47,720 nt of DNA from Peribacillus tepidiphilus (GTDB taxonomy: Bacteria > Bacillota > Bacilli > Bacillales > DSM-1321): the NCBI RefSeq assembly GCF_009466385.1, contig NZ_WIAQ01000019.1:1-47720 (forward strand). Reading direction: 5' to 3'. Within the stretch, counting starts at the first letter, position 1. The number at the start of each line of letters is the position of its first letter. Made by a program: the position numbers and the translations under genes. The notes under the pieces are model-generated. The model did not search any database, had not been told where the DNA came from, and saw only the letters and a program-made list of their open reading frames with translations. Below are positions 8,701 to 16,584 of the stretch, piece after piece.

Positions 8701-9156
8701 TTATGAATTTCTCATCGCATCCATAACTTGGGCGTCTAGTTTTGCAGCGGCATTTTTATCATATGTTTTGTCATATTGTGGTTCTACCACAATTTTTGAA
8801 CCATAAAACATGACATCACGCACTTCTTTAATTTTCAGCTCTACTAGTGCCAACTTTAATGGAACTCCTTGAAGCTTTTCTGCTTTCACTGTAGCTGTAC
8901 CAGAGATCGAATAAGTCGATTCATTCGCTATTAAAGTAATCACTGCATGATGATTCTTTTTAATGTTTTCAATAATTCGGGAGCGATTATCTACTGCAAA
9001 ATAAATCGTTTCATCATCTTTAGCCAATGTCCAGGAAATAGCATTTACATTTGGACCACTTGTTTCATGATCAACTGTTGCTAAAATAACATAATGCTCT
9101 TTTTGTAAAACATCGAATAAAGGCTGGATTAATTTTGGTTCAACGATATTAGCCAT
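8701..9156 (-). CDS. Pyridoxamine 5'-phosphate oxidase-like (FMN-binding split barrel) protein
   Basis: This 151-residue protein has the layout of the small flavin-binding split-barrel family. The strand and turn motifs LATVDHETSGPNVNAISWTLA and TIYFAVDNRSRIIENI are followed by HHAVITLIANESTYSISGTA. These proteins bind FMN, F420 or haem-like cofactors and act as oxidoreductases or reductive detoxifiers; the substrate cannot be read from the sequence. The ATG has GGAGGAACAG directly upstream. It is convergent with ylaJ and divergent from ylaI. The usual PNPOx active-site residues are not evident, so a vitamin B6 role should not be assumed. Confidence 0.82.
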   Translation of the reverse strand: MANIVEPKLIQPLFDVLQKEHYVILATVDHETSGPNVNAISWTLAKDDETIYFAVDNRSRIIENIKKNHHAVITLIANESTYSISGTATVKAEKLQGVPLKLALVELKIKEVRDVMFYGSKIVVEPQYDKTYDKNAAAKLDAQVMDAMRNS

Positions 9157-9283
9157 TCTGTTCCTCCTTAGAGAAATTTTTCCTCATAAATAGTATATGC
9201 AAGCTTCGATCCTCTTTCAAATATTCTAATCCTTCATATTTCTGTTATACTATCTTTATACTTTCTTAATGTAGGGGTGTTTT

Positions 9284-9484
9284 ATGCGAGTAAAATGTGT
9301 TTTATGCGATAAAATAGAGAAAATTGAAAGCGATTCTTTTCTCGCTAAGAGACTGAGGAATCGTCCAATCCATACATACATGTGTCAGCCATGCCACGAA
9401 AGAATCGAACAAAGAACGAAGGAAAGATTGAGTTCTGGCAAATTCCGCTTTTATAAACCGATATGTAAAGAAGAGGATTGGTAA
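9284..9484 (+). CDS. ylaI: YlaI, small zinc-ribbon-like protein (DUF2197)
   Basis: The product is a 66-residue basic protein. It has two Cys pairs, CVLC near the N-terminus (residues 5-8) and CQPC near residue 34, spaced like a small zinc ribbon, plus a single later Cys. The size and sequence fit the YlaI family of Bacillus, whose function is unknown. It starts at ATG behind GGGGTG and is monocistronic with a terminator at 9573-9608. Confidence 0.88.
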   Translation: MRVKCVLCDKIEKIESDSFLAKRLRNRPIHTYMCQPCHERIEQRTKERLSSGKFRFYKPICKEEDW

Positions 9485-9572
9485 AGAGATACCCATTCTA
9501 CATGACCTTTTGCTATGGATGGTTTACTCATCTTTCTTATGATAATTTGAGGAAACTTCAAACCATTTATTG

Positions 9573-9608
9573 AAAAACGAGCAGTCTCATACAGGACTGC
9601 TCGTTTTT
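9573..9608. terminator. Bidirectional terminator between ylaI and the 9609 gene
   Basis: AAAAACGAGCAGTC pairs with GACTGCTCGTTTTT around an 8-nt loop. Flanking A- and T-runs allow termination in both directions. Confidence 0.92.
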
Positions 9609-9896
9609 TTATATAGGAAAATTGCGATAGCGTTCCGGATGTTCATTTATTTGGTTTAACATAACGTCGATCAATTCAATCGGAAATCGAGTTGATTTTT
9701 TTTCCCCAGCTTGAGTATACGTTACATAATACATCATGTCATCCTTAGAAATATCTACTACTTCTACCTGATAATCGTCCCGCAAAATGGATTCAAATAA
9801 TTGAACGGTATCCAATGCGGCCTGATCATCTGGTCGAGCATCAACCACTACCTTAATCGTCAGCCAGTTATACAATGCATCCTGAAGAGATCTCAT
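9609..9896 (-). CDS. Conserved hypothetical protein downstream of ylaH
   Basis: The 95-residue acidic soluble protein has no Cys and no membrane segment. Its composition is balanced (for example WLTIKVVVDARPDDQAAL and STRFPIELIDVML) and looks like a small alpha/beta domain. I do not recognise a family. It starts at ATG with GGGGGAAG upstream and lies 13 bp behind ylaH on the same strand, so it is very likely co-transcribed with typA-ylaH. Its stop codon lies next to the terminator at 9573-9608. Confidence 0.82.
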   Translation of the reverse strand: MRSLQDALYNWLTIKVVVDARPDDQAALDTVQLFESILRDDYQVEVVDISKDDMMYYVTYTQAGEKKSTRFPIELIDVMLNQINEHPERYRNFPI

Positions 9897-9909
9897 ATAC
9901 GCTTCCCCC

Positions 9910-10221
9910 TTATTCTGCTTGCTGTTCTTTTTTGTGGGACCTTAATCGAAGCTTATATAGCCCCAAAAAGATCGCTGCAAGCAGGAGGCCTTCCGTAACC
10001 GGCAAAAATACTGCAAAAAATGTCAGGATCGTACATCCCAAAGCTAAACATACATAAATCACCACATTTTTCAATAGGGGCAATTTTTTTGCGAAACCAA
10101 GATTATAAACAATAACTGACAACACGATAATGGTAAGGTAAAGTATCCACATGCCTCTCTCTGGGTTTTCATGAACTTTAAACAAGGAAGCAAAAAAAGT
10201 CATCCGTTCTAAAACATCCAA
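9910..10221 (-). CDS. ylaH: YlaH-like membrane protein
   Basis: This is a 103-residue integral membrane protein with three or four hydrophobic segments ([56 protein letters not shown]) and a basic C-terminal tail. It belongs to the YlaH family, of unknown function, which lies beside typA/bipA in Bacillus. It is 62 bp downstream of typA with no terminator between them, and 13 bp upstream of the 9609 gene, so the three genes look like one operon. Confidence 0.88.
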   Translation of the reverse strand: MDVLERMTFFASLFKVHENPERGMWILYLTIIVLSVIVYNLGFAKKLPLLKNVVIYVCLALGCTILTFFAVFLPVTEGLLLAAIFLGLYKLRLRSHKKEQQAE

Positions 10222-10283
10222 CTATTTCCCCTACTTTCCCGAAATAATGAAATCTGAACTTATAGGCAAAGATCCTAGACTTA

Positions 10284-12128
10284 TTAACTCATTTCAGCAT
10301 ATTTTTTCTTTTTCGCAATACGTTCACGCTCGTTTTTATCCAAAATTTTCTTTCGTAAGCGGATGGATTCAGGTGTAACTTCGCAATATTCATCATCATT
10401 CAAGTATTCAAGTGCTTCTTCCAATGACATAATACGCGGCTTTTTCATGGTAGTGGTTTGATCCTTATTTGCAGAGCGCATATTGGTCATTTGTTTCACT
10501 TTCGTTACATTTACCGTCAAGTCATTTTCACGATTGTGCTCTCCAACAATCATCCCTTCATAAACTTCTGTACCAGGTTCGATGAAAATAACACCACGGT
10601 CTTCTACTTGCATAATACCATATTGTGTAGCCTTACCATTTTCCATCGACACAAGAACACCTTGTCTACGACCCCCTACTTGACCTGGTGCCATTGGCTG
10701 ATAGCTGTCAAACGTATGATTCAATATTCCGTATCCACGAGTTAATGTAAGAAATTCTGTGGAATACCCGATTAAACCGCGCGCAGGAACTAGGAAAATA
10801 AGACGTACTTGGCCATTTCCGTTATTGATCATGTCCACCATTTCGCCTTTACGAGCCCCAATGGATTCCATTATCGCTCCTGTATGCTCTTCAGGGACAT
10901 CAATTTGTACTCGTTCCACAGGCTCACATCGTACTCCATCAATTTCACGGACAATAACTTCTGGCTTTGAAACCTGAAGCTCATAGCCCTCTCGTCTCAT
11001 ATTTTCGATTAGGATTGATAAATGTAATTCACCACGACCCGAAACAATCCACGCGTCAGGGGAATCCGTTTCTTCTACTCGTAAGCTAACGTCTGTTTGC
11101 AATTGCAGACGAAGACGCTCCTCAATTTTTCTTGCTGTCACATACTTTCCTTCACGACCTGCAAATGGACTGTTATTTACTAAAAATGTCATTTGCAATG
11201 TTGGCTCATCAATTCGAAGAACAGGCAGCGGTTCTTGATGATCAATTGGGCATACCGTTTCACCAACATTGATGTCCTCCATTCCAGATACTGCAACTAA
11301 GTCACCAGCAACGGCTTCTTCAACTTCAACTCGTTTTAAACCAATAAAACCGAAGATTTTAGTAACACGGAACGGTTTTACTGAACCATCCAACTTCATG
11401 AGAGCAACCTGTTGGCCGACCTTCATCGTTCCTCGGAAAACACGACCAATTCCGATACGACCTACGTAGTCATTGTAGTCAAGTAGAGCAACTTGGAACT
11501 GTAATGGCTCTTCACGATTATCAACCGGTGCAGGGATATGTTCGATAATGGCATCAAATAGTGGTGCCATTGTTTCTTCTTGATCAGCCGGATTAGGGCT
11601 TGTGCTAGCCGTACCATTTATACCTGATGCATATATAACTGGAAATTCAAGCTGTTCTTCTGATGCATCCAATTCAATAAACAAATCGATTACTTCATCC
11701 ACTACTTCTTCAGGTCTGGCAGCATCTCGGTCAATTTTATTTACTACAACAATTGGTGTCAGATTTTGTTCTAAAGCTTTTTTTAGAACGAATCGTGTTT
11801 GTGGCATACATCCTTCATACGCATCGACTACTAAAAGTACACCATCAACCATTTTCATGATACGCTCTACTTCACCGCCGAAATCTGCGTGCCCCGGGGT
11901 ATCCAAAATGTTAATTTTAGTATCTTTATATTGTACAGCTGTATTTTTTGCGAGAATGGTAATTCCACGTTCTCTCTCAAGATCATTGGAGTCCATGGCT
12001 CTTTCAGCTACTTGTTCGTTTGCACGGAAAGTACCTGATTGTTTTAACAATTGATCTACCAGCGTTGTTTTACCATGGTCAACGTGGGCTATGATCGCGA
12101 TATTGCGAATGTCTTTACGAAAATTCAA
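10284..12128 (-). CDS. typA: Ribosome-associated GTPase TypA/BipA
   Basis: This 614-residue translational GTPase of the EF-G/LepA class acts in 50S subunit assembly and stress adaptation, including growth in the cold. The GTP-binding motifs are complete: G1 AHVDHGKT (14-21), switch region RGITI, DTPGH (76-80) and NKID (130-133). The domain II barrel, EF-G-like domains and the BipA-specific C-terminal domain follow. The start is a TTG at 12128, preceded by AGGAG at 9 nt; it aligns with the known N-terminus of B. subtilis BipA (YlaG). It is the first gene of the typA-ylaH-9609 operon and is divergent from ylaF. Confidence 0.96.
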   Translation of the reverse strand: MNFRKDIRNIAIIAHVDHGKTTLVDQLLKQSGTFRANEQVAERAMDSNDLERERGITILAKNTAVQYKDTKINILDTPGHADFGGEVERIMKMVDGVLLVVDAYEGCMPQTRFVLKKALEQNLTPIVVVNKIDRDAARPEEVVDEVIDLFIELDASEEQLEFPVIYASGINGTASTSPNPADQEETMAPLFDAIIEHIPAPVDNREEPLQFQVALLDYNDYVGRIGIGRVFRGTMKVGQQVALMKLDGSVKPFRVTKIFGFIGLKRVEVEEAVAGDLVAVSGMEDINVGETVCPIDHQEPLPVLRIDEPTLQMTFLVNNSPFAGREGKYVTARKIEERLRLQLQTDVSLRVEETDSPDAWIVSGRGELHLSILIENMRREGYELQVSKPEVIVREIDGVRCEPVERVQIDVPEEHTGAIMESIGARKGEMVDMINNGNGQVRLIFLVPARGLIGYSTEFLTLTRGYGILNHTFDSYQPMAPGQVGGRRQGVLVSMENGKATQYGIMQVEDRGVIFIEPGTEVYEGMIVGEHNRENDLTVNVTKVKQMTNMRSANKDQTTTMKKPRIMSLEEALEYLNDDEYCEVTPESIRLRKKILDKNERERIAKKKKYAEMS

Positions 12129-12239
12129 GCATTTTCACTCCTAAATTGTTTTTCCTTGCGATTAACCTATATATTATATCATAATCACTGTAGAAACGAC
12201 CAATCAAATTATATACAATGTTTACATGAGGTGATGAAG

Positions 12240-12422
12240 ATGAATGGAAAAGGGCTATTTTTATTCCTTGCTTTCTTAGCTGCAGCCTGTATGATGGGAG
12301 CAGGAATTGCTGTTGGTGAAAGAAGCATACTCGGGCTATTAGCTTCACTGATCGCTTTAGTTGCAGTAATGGGGTTCGGATTTTCAATGAAAAAAAAATA
12401 CCGTGAAAAAGGGAAGCTATAA
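12240..12422 (+). CDS. ylaF: YlaF-like small membrane protein (DUF5325)
   Basis: This protein of about 60 residues has two transmembrane helices (LFLFLAFLAAACMMGAGIAV and LGLLASLIALVAVMGFGFSM) and a strongly basic C-terminus (KKKYREKGKL). Function is unknown. GAGGTGA at 12228-12234 favours the ATG at 12240; another in-frame ATG at 12234 overlaps that Shine-Dalgarno. The gene lies opposite typA as in B. subtilis and 20 bp before the LysE gene, so the two probably form an operon. Confidence 0.85.
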   Translation: MNGKGLFLFLAFLAAACMMGAGIAVGERSILGLLASLIALVAVMGFGFSMKKKYREKGKL

Positions 12423-12442
12423 TTATTTAGCAATACCTTTTT

Positions 12443-13090
12443 ATGGTAAAAAGACGAAAAGATACATCATCAGTGTTCATACTTTTAAAGGGATTGATTC
12501 TTGGTTTTTCAATTGCTGCTCCGGTTGGTCCGATTGGAATTTTATGCATTCGTCGAACAATCGCATACGGTAGGCTATACGGTTTTTTTTCAGGGTTGGG
12601 TGCAGCTACTGCTGATGCAATATATGGACTGATTGCTGGCTTTGGATTAACCTTTATAATGAATTTCCTTCTTGATCAACAGTTCATTTTACAAGCTTTC
12701 GGAGGTCTTTTTTTGTGCTACTTAGGAGTTCAAATATTCCGTTCCAATCCTGCCAAAGAGTCTGCAAAAGCAAATGGAAGCACATTATTTACATCATATT
12801 TTTCTGTCTTTTTATTGACCATTTCTAATCCTATGACCATCATGTCCTTTTTAGGTGTATTTGCAGGTTTAGGCATTGAAAATTCTATGGGAGAAAGCTT
12901 TTCTGCATTGTACTTAGTTATTGGAGTGTTTGTCGGTTCCGCTTTCTGGTGGCTAACACTGAGTATTATCGTAGGCTTATTAAAAGATAGGTTCAATACG
13001 AACATGCTTTCATGGGTCAACAAAGTTTCAGGGTTAATCATCATTGTTTTTGGCACTTTGTCCATAATAAATTTAATATTCATCAAATAA
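12443..13090 (+). CDS. LysE-family amino-acid exporter
   Basis: This 215-residue membrane protein has about six hydrophobic segments. The signature near the N-terminus is GFSIAAPVGPIGILCIRRTI, typical of the LysE/RhtB translocator family, and TISNPMTIMSFLGVFAGLG in the middle matches the second half of the repeat. Members export amino acids or related small solutes; the substrate cannot be predicted. It follows ylaF closely on the same strand and ends in a terminator at 13091-13114. Confidence 0.9.
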   Translation: MVKRRKDTSSVFILLKGLILGFSIAAPVGPIGILCIRRTIAYGRLYGFFSGLGAATADAIYGLIAGFGLTFIMNFLLDQQFILQAFGGLFLCYLGVQIFRSNPAKESAKANGSTLFTSYFSVFLLTISNPMTIMSFLGVFAGLGIENSMGESFSALYLVIGVFVGSAFWWLTLSIIVGLLKDRFNTNMLSWVNKVSGLIIIVFGTLSIINLIFIK

Positions 13091-13284
13091 AAAAAGCCGA
13101 GATAATCGGCTTTTAAACTTTTACTAGTATTTATTTCTTGGTTGTTAGGTTTTATGTTCCCCTGTACATAAAAGCTCTTATTGGGAAACTTAACCAATAA
13201 ATTGGTTTGTTTACAAGGATCGAATGGGCTATGGAAGGGTCTATATGATTTCCGATTTGTGAAATATTTAGGCTCATTTTTCAC
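12730..13284 (-). pseudogene. Reading frame with an excellent ribosome-binding site that runs antisense into lysE
   Basis: A GTG codon ends at 13284 and has AAGGAGGTT 8 nt upstream on the minus strand. A possible promoter (TTGATT, 17 bp, TATATG) lies farther upstream. The first 55 or so codons (NRKSYRPFHSPFDPCKQT and following) lie in the intergenic space. The frame then continues through the lysE terminator and about 360 bases antisense to lysE, where the protein is only a shadow of the coding strand. This looks like the 5' end of a gene that lost its 3' part when lysE became its neighbour, or a chance frame behind a real leader. No family is recognised. Confidence 0.3.
13091..13114 (+). terminator. 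ylaF-lysE terminator
   Basis: AAAAGCCGA pairs with TCGGCTTTT around a 5-nt loop, immediately after the lysE stop codon. Confidence 0.88.
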
Positions 13285-13451
13285 TGTTATAACCTCCTTT
13301 TTTTCGTTGTAAAAATATATTCTCGCAAAAAAAATATATTCTTCATATATTTGGATAAATAACTATAATCAAGAATCAGGTAAAGAATTGATTTAAATCT
13401 TTACATATTGTCAAAACTGAACACAGAATGAAAAAGCAATGTACCAAAAAA

Positions 13452-13502
13452 ATAGACAAGCCTAGGATTTAAATCAAAGATTTGAATCCTAGGCTTGTCT
13501 AT
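13452..13502 (-). terminator. Long stem-loop downstream of the inositol monophosphatase gene
   Basis: ATAGACAAGCCTAGGATT pairs with its reverse complement, and the stem extends inward by TAAATC/GATTTGA with one mismatch. The total stem is over 20 bp with a very short loop. It is followed on the minus strand by a T-rich stretch and lies 27 bp behind the gene at 13529. It is unusually long for a terminator. The remaining space between it and lysE, apart from the frame starting at 13284, is AT-rich and has no other feature I can support. Confidence 0.8.
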
Positions 13503-13528
13503 ACACTGAAAAGGAGATAAGTAGTTTT

Positions 13529-14326
13529 TTAATGGTTAATATATTTTTCAAGAATTTCCTCATGCAGCCCTGGTTTTGAAACAAAAACCGAACCCCCTTT
13601 TAAATAGTCCAAAGGCTTACCAAATAAGTCCGTTACCTCTCCACCAACTTCCTCCACTAAAACCGCTCCACCTGCAAAGTCCCAAGGAGCCAGCCTCATT
13701 GTAATATACGCATCGATTCGCCCCGCTGCAACATTGGCAAGCTCAATAGCTGCTGATCCATATGAACGAGTTCCTCTTACATCATGAACTAACGTAAGTA
13801 ACTTAGAAGGGTCGATCACTTTATTTTTCAAAATCCATGCAGCATTTATGCCAACAATACTTTCTTCCACGCTCACCTTTTTTAATTGGGGTAGCTTATG
13901 ATCATTTAAATAAGCCCCTTCCCCTTTTATAGCGTGATATAGCTCATCATGAACTACATCATAAATGATTCCTATTTTACCAACACCATCTTCAAAAATT
14001 CCTATAGAAATGGCAAAATTTCTTTGTTGATGAATAAAGTTTAACGTACCATCAATTGGGTCTATAATCCACACAATTCCATCAAGCTTCTCTAATTCAT
14101 GACCGCTTCCTTCTTCGCCTAATATTTTATGTTCCGGAAAATGCGCTTGAATGTTTTCCAACAAATATTTTTCTGTCCATTTATCCATATTCGTTACTAA
14201 ATCATTTGGGTTACTCTTCACCTGGATGGTAAGTTTTTCTTGAAAGGAGGTTTTTAGCCGTTTCCCTGCTTCTTTTACCCATTTTTTTGCATATGTATCG
14301 ATTTCTTTCCAATTCTGATTAGACAT
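13529..14326 (-). CDS. suhB: Inositol monophosphatase family protein (SuhB/YktC)
   Basis: This enzyme of 265 residues is of the Mg-dependent, Li-sensitive phosphatase superfamily. The metal-binding motifs are present: GEEGSG, then WIIDPIDGTLNF, and WDFAGGAVLVEEVGG near the C-terminus. The likely reaction is hydrolysis of inositol-1-phosphate or related sugar phosphates; B. subtilis YktC has this activity. The ATG at 14326 has GGAGGG 6 nt upstream, which rules out the 23-codon upstream extension. It is preceded on the same strand by the 14580 gene. The long stem-loop at 13452-13502 is its terminator. Confidence 0.93.
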   Translation of the reverse strand: MSNQNWKEIDTYAKKWVKEAGKRLKTSFQEKLTIQVKSNPNDLVTNMDKWTEKYLLENIQAHFPEHKILGEEGSGHELEKLDGIVWIIDPIDGTLNFIHQQRNFAISIGIFEDGVGKIGIIYDVVHDELYHAIKGEGAYLNDHKLPQLKKVSVEESIVGINAAWILKNKVIDPSKLLTLVHDVRGTRSYGSAAIELANVAAGRIDAYITMRLAPWDFAGGAVLVEEVGGEVTDLFGKPLDYLKGGSVFVSKPGLHEEILEKYINH

Positions 14327-14579
14327 GGCGTTCCCTCCATTAATAATTTTTGACAGCGCAATTTTTATTACATAAATATTAGCAATTATTAACAAGATTA
14401 TCGAATCTAGAACCCACTTTCAAGTGAAATACTTTAGTTTTTTCCAAATTATAGTCTTTATGAAATAAAAGACAGACCTCGGTTAATTCTTACCTTAGCC
14501 TGTCAAGTATTATCATTTACAATTAAGATCCTATTTATATACATAAAATTGATTTCGTCTCCCATGAAACATGCTTTTC

Positions 14580-14777
14580 TTACAGTGCTTTTAACCGTAA
14601 TAGTTCAAGACGGATGCGCTCTAGTTTTTGTTTGCATTGATTCTTTTTCTTATCGTCATGTTCATGAATCGCTTCAAAAAGTGTAGCCAGTTCGTAGTCC
14701 ATTTCCATTCTTAATACAGCTGTTCGATGTTTTTCTATTTCCTTCACTTTTGATACATAGTTAATGACTTGTTTCAA
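14580..14777 (-). CDS. YkzI-like small helical protein
   Basis: This protein of about 65 residues is predicted to be a two-helix hairpin (KVKEIEKHRTAVLRMEMDYEL, then KKNQCKQKLERIRLELLRLK). Its place between yktC and yktA corresponds to ykzI of B. subtilis, but I assign it by position and size only. I prefer the TTG at 14777 because AAGGGG lies 7 nt before it; a GTG three codons earlier is too close to that sequence. Function is unknown. Confidence 0.7.
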   Translation of the reverse strand: MKQVINYVSKVKEIEKHRTAVLRMEMDYELATLFEAIHEHDDKKKNQCKQKLERIRLELLRLKAL

Positions 14778-14834
14778 ATCAGACACCCCTTCCTAATAAT
14801 TCACTTAATTTTCAGACTTTATTCCATTTATCAT

Positions 14835-15047
14835 ATGGCTTTATCTAATAAACTGCAACTATTTTGGGTAAAAACCTATGATATGTTGCAACGACTGCAA
14901 ACTGTTAAAAAAGCTGAAATTCTGTGCAGTATCCAAATTCATCGCGATAAAATTATTTCTATGTCGGGTGAAGATTTGATTTCTACCTTCCATGATGTAT
15001 TTGTAAAACTACTACCTTTGTATAAATTAAAGGTAGCATTTGTTTAA
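14835..15047 (+). CDS. Doubtful small ORF
   Basis: The 70-codon frame has protein-like composition (LQLFWVKTYDMLQRLQ) and ends 10 nt before the hairpin at 15058-15086. There is no Shine-Dalgarno before its ATG, and a hairpin (CTACCTTT/AAAGGTAG, 15012-15037) lies inside it. The surrounding genes are all on the other strand. Apart from this frame and two hairpins, the stretch 14778-15091 holds nothing I can identify. Confidence 0.15.
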   Translation: MALSNKLQLFWVKTYDMLQRLQTVKKAEILCSIQIHRDKIISMSGEDLISTFHDVFVKLLPLYKLKVAFV

Positions 15048-15057
15048 CTAAAAATCG

Positions 15058-15086
15058 AAAGCGCCAATACGATCTGTTGGCGCTTT
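15058..15086. terminator. yktA terminator
   Basis: AAAGCGCCAA pairs with TTGGCGCTTT around a 9-nt loop, just behind the yktA stop codon at 15092. T-runs exist on both sides. Confidence 0.85.
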
Positions 15087-15091
15087 TGTCA

Positions 15092-15364
15092 TTACATTTT
15101 TATTATTACGTCATTCTCATTTGTTTCTTTGGCCTTTTTTACAGTTCGATAAGACGAATACCCGCTTACTTCCTCAAATTCGTTAAAAATCTTCTTTTCC
15201 TCAGCCTTTCCAGGAACAATTTCTTTGAAACGTCTATACGCTGCCATGAGCTTGCCTCTTTGTATCCCTTTCTCATAGGCTCTTTCAACGCATTCATAAA
15301 AATTTATTACATCAATAATTTCTTCTGTTGACCAATCTAAATCGATCGGATATTGATAATCCAT
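15092..15364 (-). CDS. yktA: UPF0223 family protein YktA
   Basis: The product is a 90-residue acidic helical protein. The N-terminal [20 protein letters not shown] and the C-terminal [18 protein letters not shown] are signatures of UPF0223, and the size equals YktA. Function is unknown. It lies 29 bp downstream of the nitronate monooxygenase gene's end on the same strand. The B. subtilis neighbour yktB is not seen nearby. Confidence 0.92.
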   Translation of the reverse strand: MDYQYPIDLDWSTEEIIDVINFYECVERAYEKGIQRGKLMAAYRRFKEIVPGKAEEKKIFNEFEEVSGYSSYRTVKKAKETNENDVIIKM

Positions 15365-15393
15365 TCTATCATCCTCCAGTTACAATGCAGTGA

Positions 15394-16353
15394 TTAATTT
15401 GACCACTTTTTTCTTATTCCTTCAGCTTCTGTAATCATTCTACTCAGTAATTCTTGGACGGAAGGAACATCTTTGATTAATCCCATTACTTGCCCTGCCC
15501 AGCCGAAGCCTTCGTTTTCATTTCCATCATAAATATACCTCTTATTAGCCTTACCGCTAATATAATCCTTTAGCTCTTCATATCCAGCATTCCCTTTTTC
15601 AAGCTCTAAAATTTTTGATGTCCAACTGTTTGAGATTGCTCGTGCTGGAGCACCTAAAGAGCGCTTAATTACTACTGTATCACTTTCTGATCCATTTAAG
15701 AGAGCTGTTTTATATAAATCATGTGCATGAACACATTCTTTTGTTGCAATAAAACGTGTTCCCATTTCAATCCCCTCTGCCCCTAAGCATAAGGCCGCCA
15801 TTAACCCCCGGCCGTCTCCAATTCCTCCAGATGCTACAACAGGAATCGAGACAGCATCCACCACTTGAGGTACGAGAACCATTGTTCCAACATCATCCCG
15901 TCCTAAGTGACCTCCACCTTCTTGACCAACAACCATTACGGCATCTGCTCCTAACTCTTCTGCTTTTTGCGCTTGTCTTTTTGCAGCCACCAATACAAGC
16001 TTTTTCACATCCGTTCCTTCGAACATTTTAAAAAACGAAGCTGGGTTCCCACCGGTAACAGTTACAACCTTTACCTCTTCTTCAAGAGCTACATTCACAA
16101 AGTGCTCGAACGGTCTACCATGCTGTCCAATAGCAAAATTGACACCAAAAGGCTTTTTTGTTAAAGTTCGAACTTTTCGAATCTCTTCCCGTAATTTTTC
16201 CGGTGATTCGAGAGACATGGCAGTAATTTGTCCGAGTGCCCCAGCATTAGATACTGCAGCTGCCAATTCAGAATAGGCCAAATGTGCAAGCCCTCCTTGA
16301 ATAATCGGATATTCAATACCCAAAAGCTTAGTAATTCTTGTTTCCCAATTCAT
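15394..16353 (-). CDS. Nitronate monooxygenase / enoyl-ACP reductase II-like FMN protein
   Basis: This 319-residue TIM-barrel flavoprotein belongs to the NPD/FabK superfamily. Motifs visible are the N-terminal EYPIIQGGLAHLAYSELAAAV, the FMN-site GQEGGGHLGRD, and VPVVASGGIGDGRG with the phosphate-binding GG. Such enzymes oxidise alkyl nitronates, and FabK relatives reduce enoyl-ACP; the N-terminus fits the nitronate monooxygenase group better. The ATG at 16353 has GGGAGA 8 nt upstream, so the 15-codon upstream extension is not used. It is separated from speA by a divergent intergenic region. Confidence 0.88.
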   Translation of the reverse strand: MNWETRITKLLGIEYPIIQGGLAHLAYSELAAAVSNAGALGQITAMSLESPEKLREEIRKVRTLTKKPFGVNFAIGQHGRPFEHFVNVALEEEVKVVTVTGGNPASFFKMFEGTDVKKLVLVAAKRQAQKAEELGADAVMVVGQEGGGHLGRDDVGTMVLVPQVVDAVSIPVVASGGIGDGRGLMAALCLGAEGIEMGTRFIATKECVHAHDLYKTALLNGSESDTVVIKRSLGAPARAISNSWTSKILELEKGNAGYEELKDYISGKANKRYIYDGNENEGFGWAGQVMGLIKDVPSVQELLSRMITEAEGIRKKWSN

Positions 16354-16584
16354 ACTGATCTCTCCCATCCCAAAATAATTATCAAGCTGTTCCTTCAAGT
16401 TGTTTCCTTCAGTTTATAAAAAATTCCATTCAAGCACCAGAAAAAACAAGACGTTTACCCATGAAAAAAGTCAATCATGAATAAGACAACGAGTTTAGTA
16501 AAATCTCTATACATAGTTACATATAAGTGTTATAATTCATTTGTTTTTGTATTTTTACTTCATGAATAAAGAGGTGTTAGAGAA

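Noticed and set aside
11602-12054. 150-codon plus-strand frame in typA
   Set aside because: It is antisense to the conserved GTPase domain, has no Shine-Dalgarno and is Ser/Thr/Ile-rich as expected from a shadow frame.
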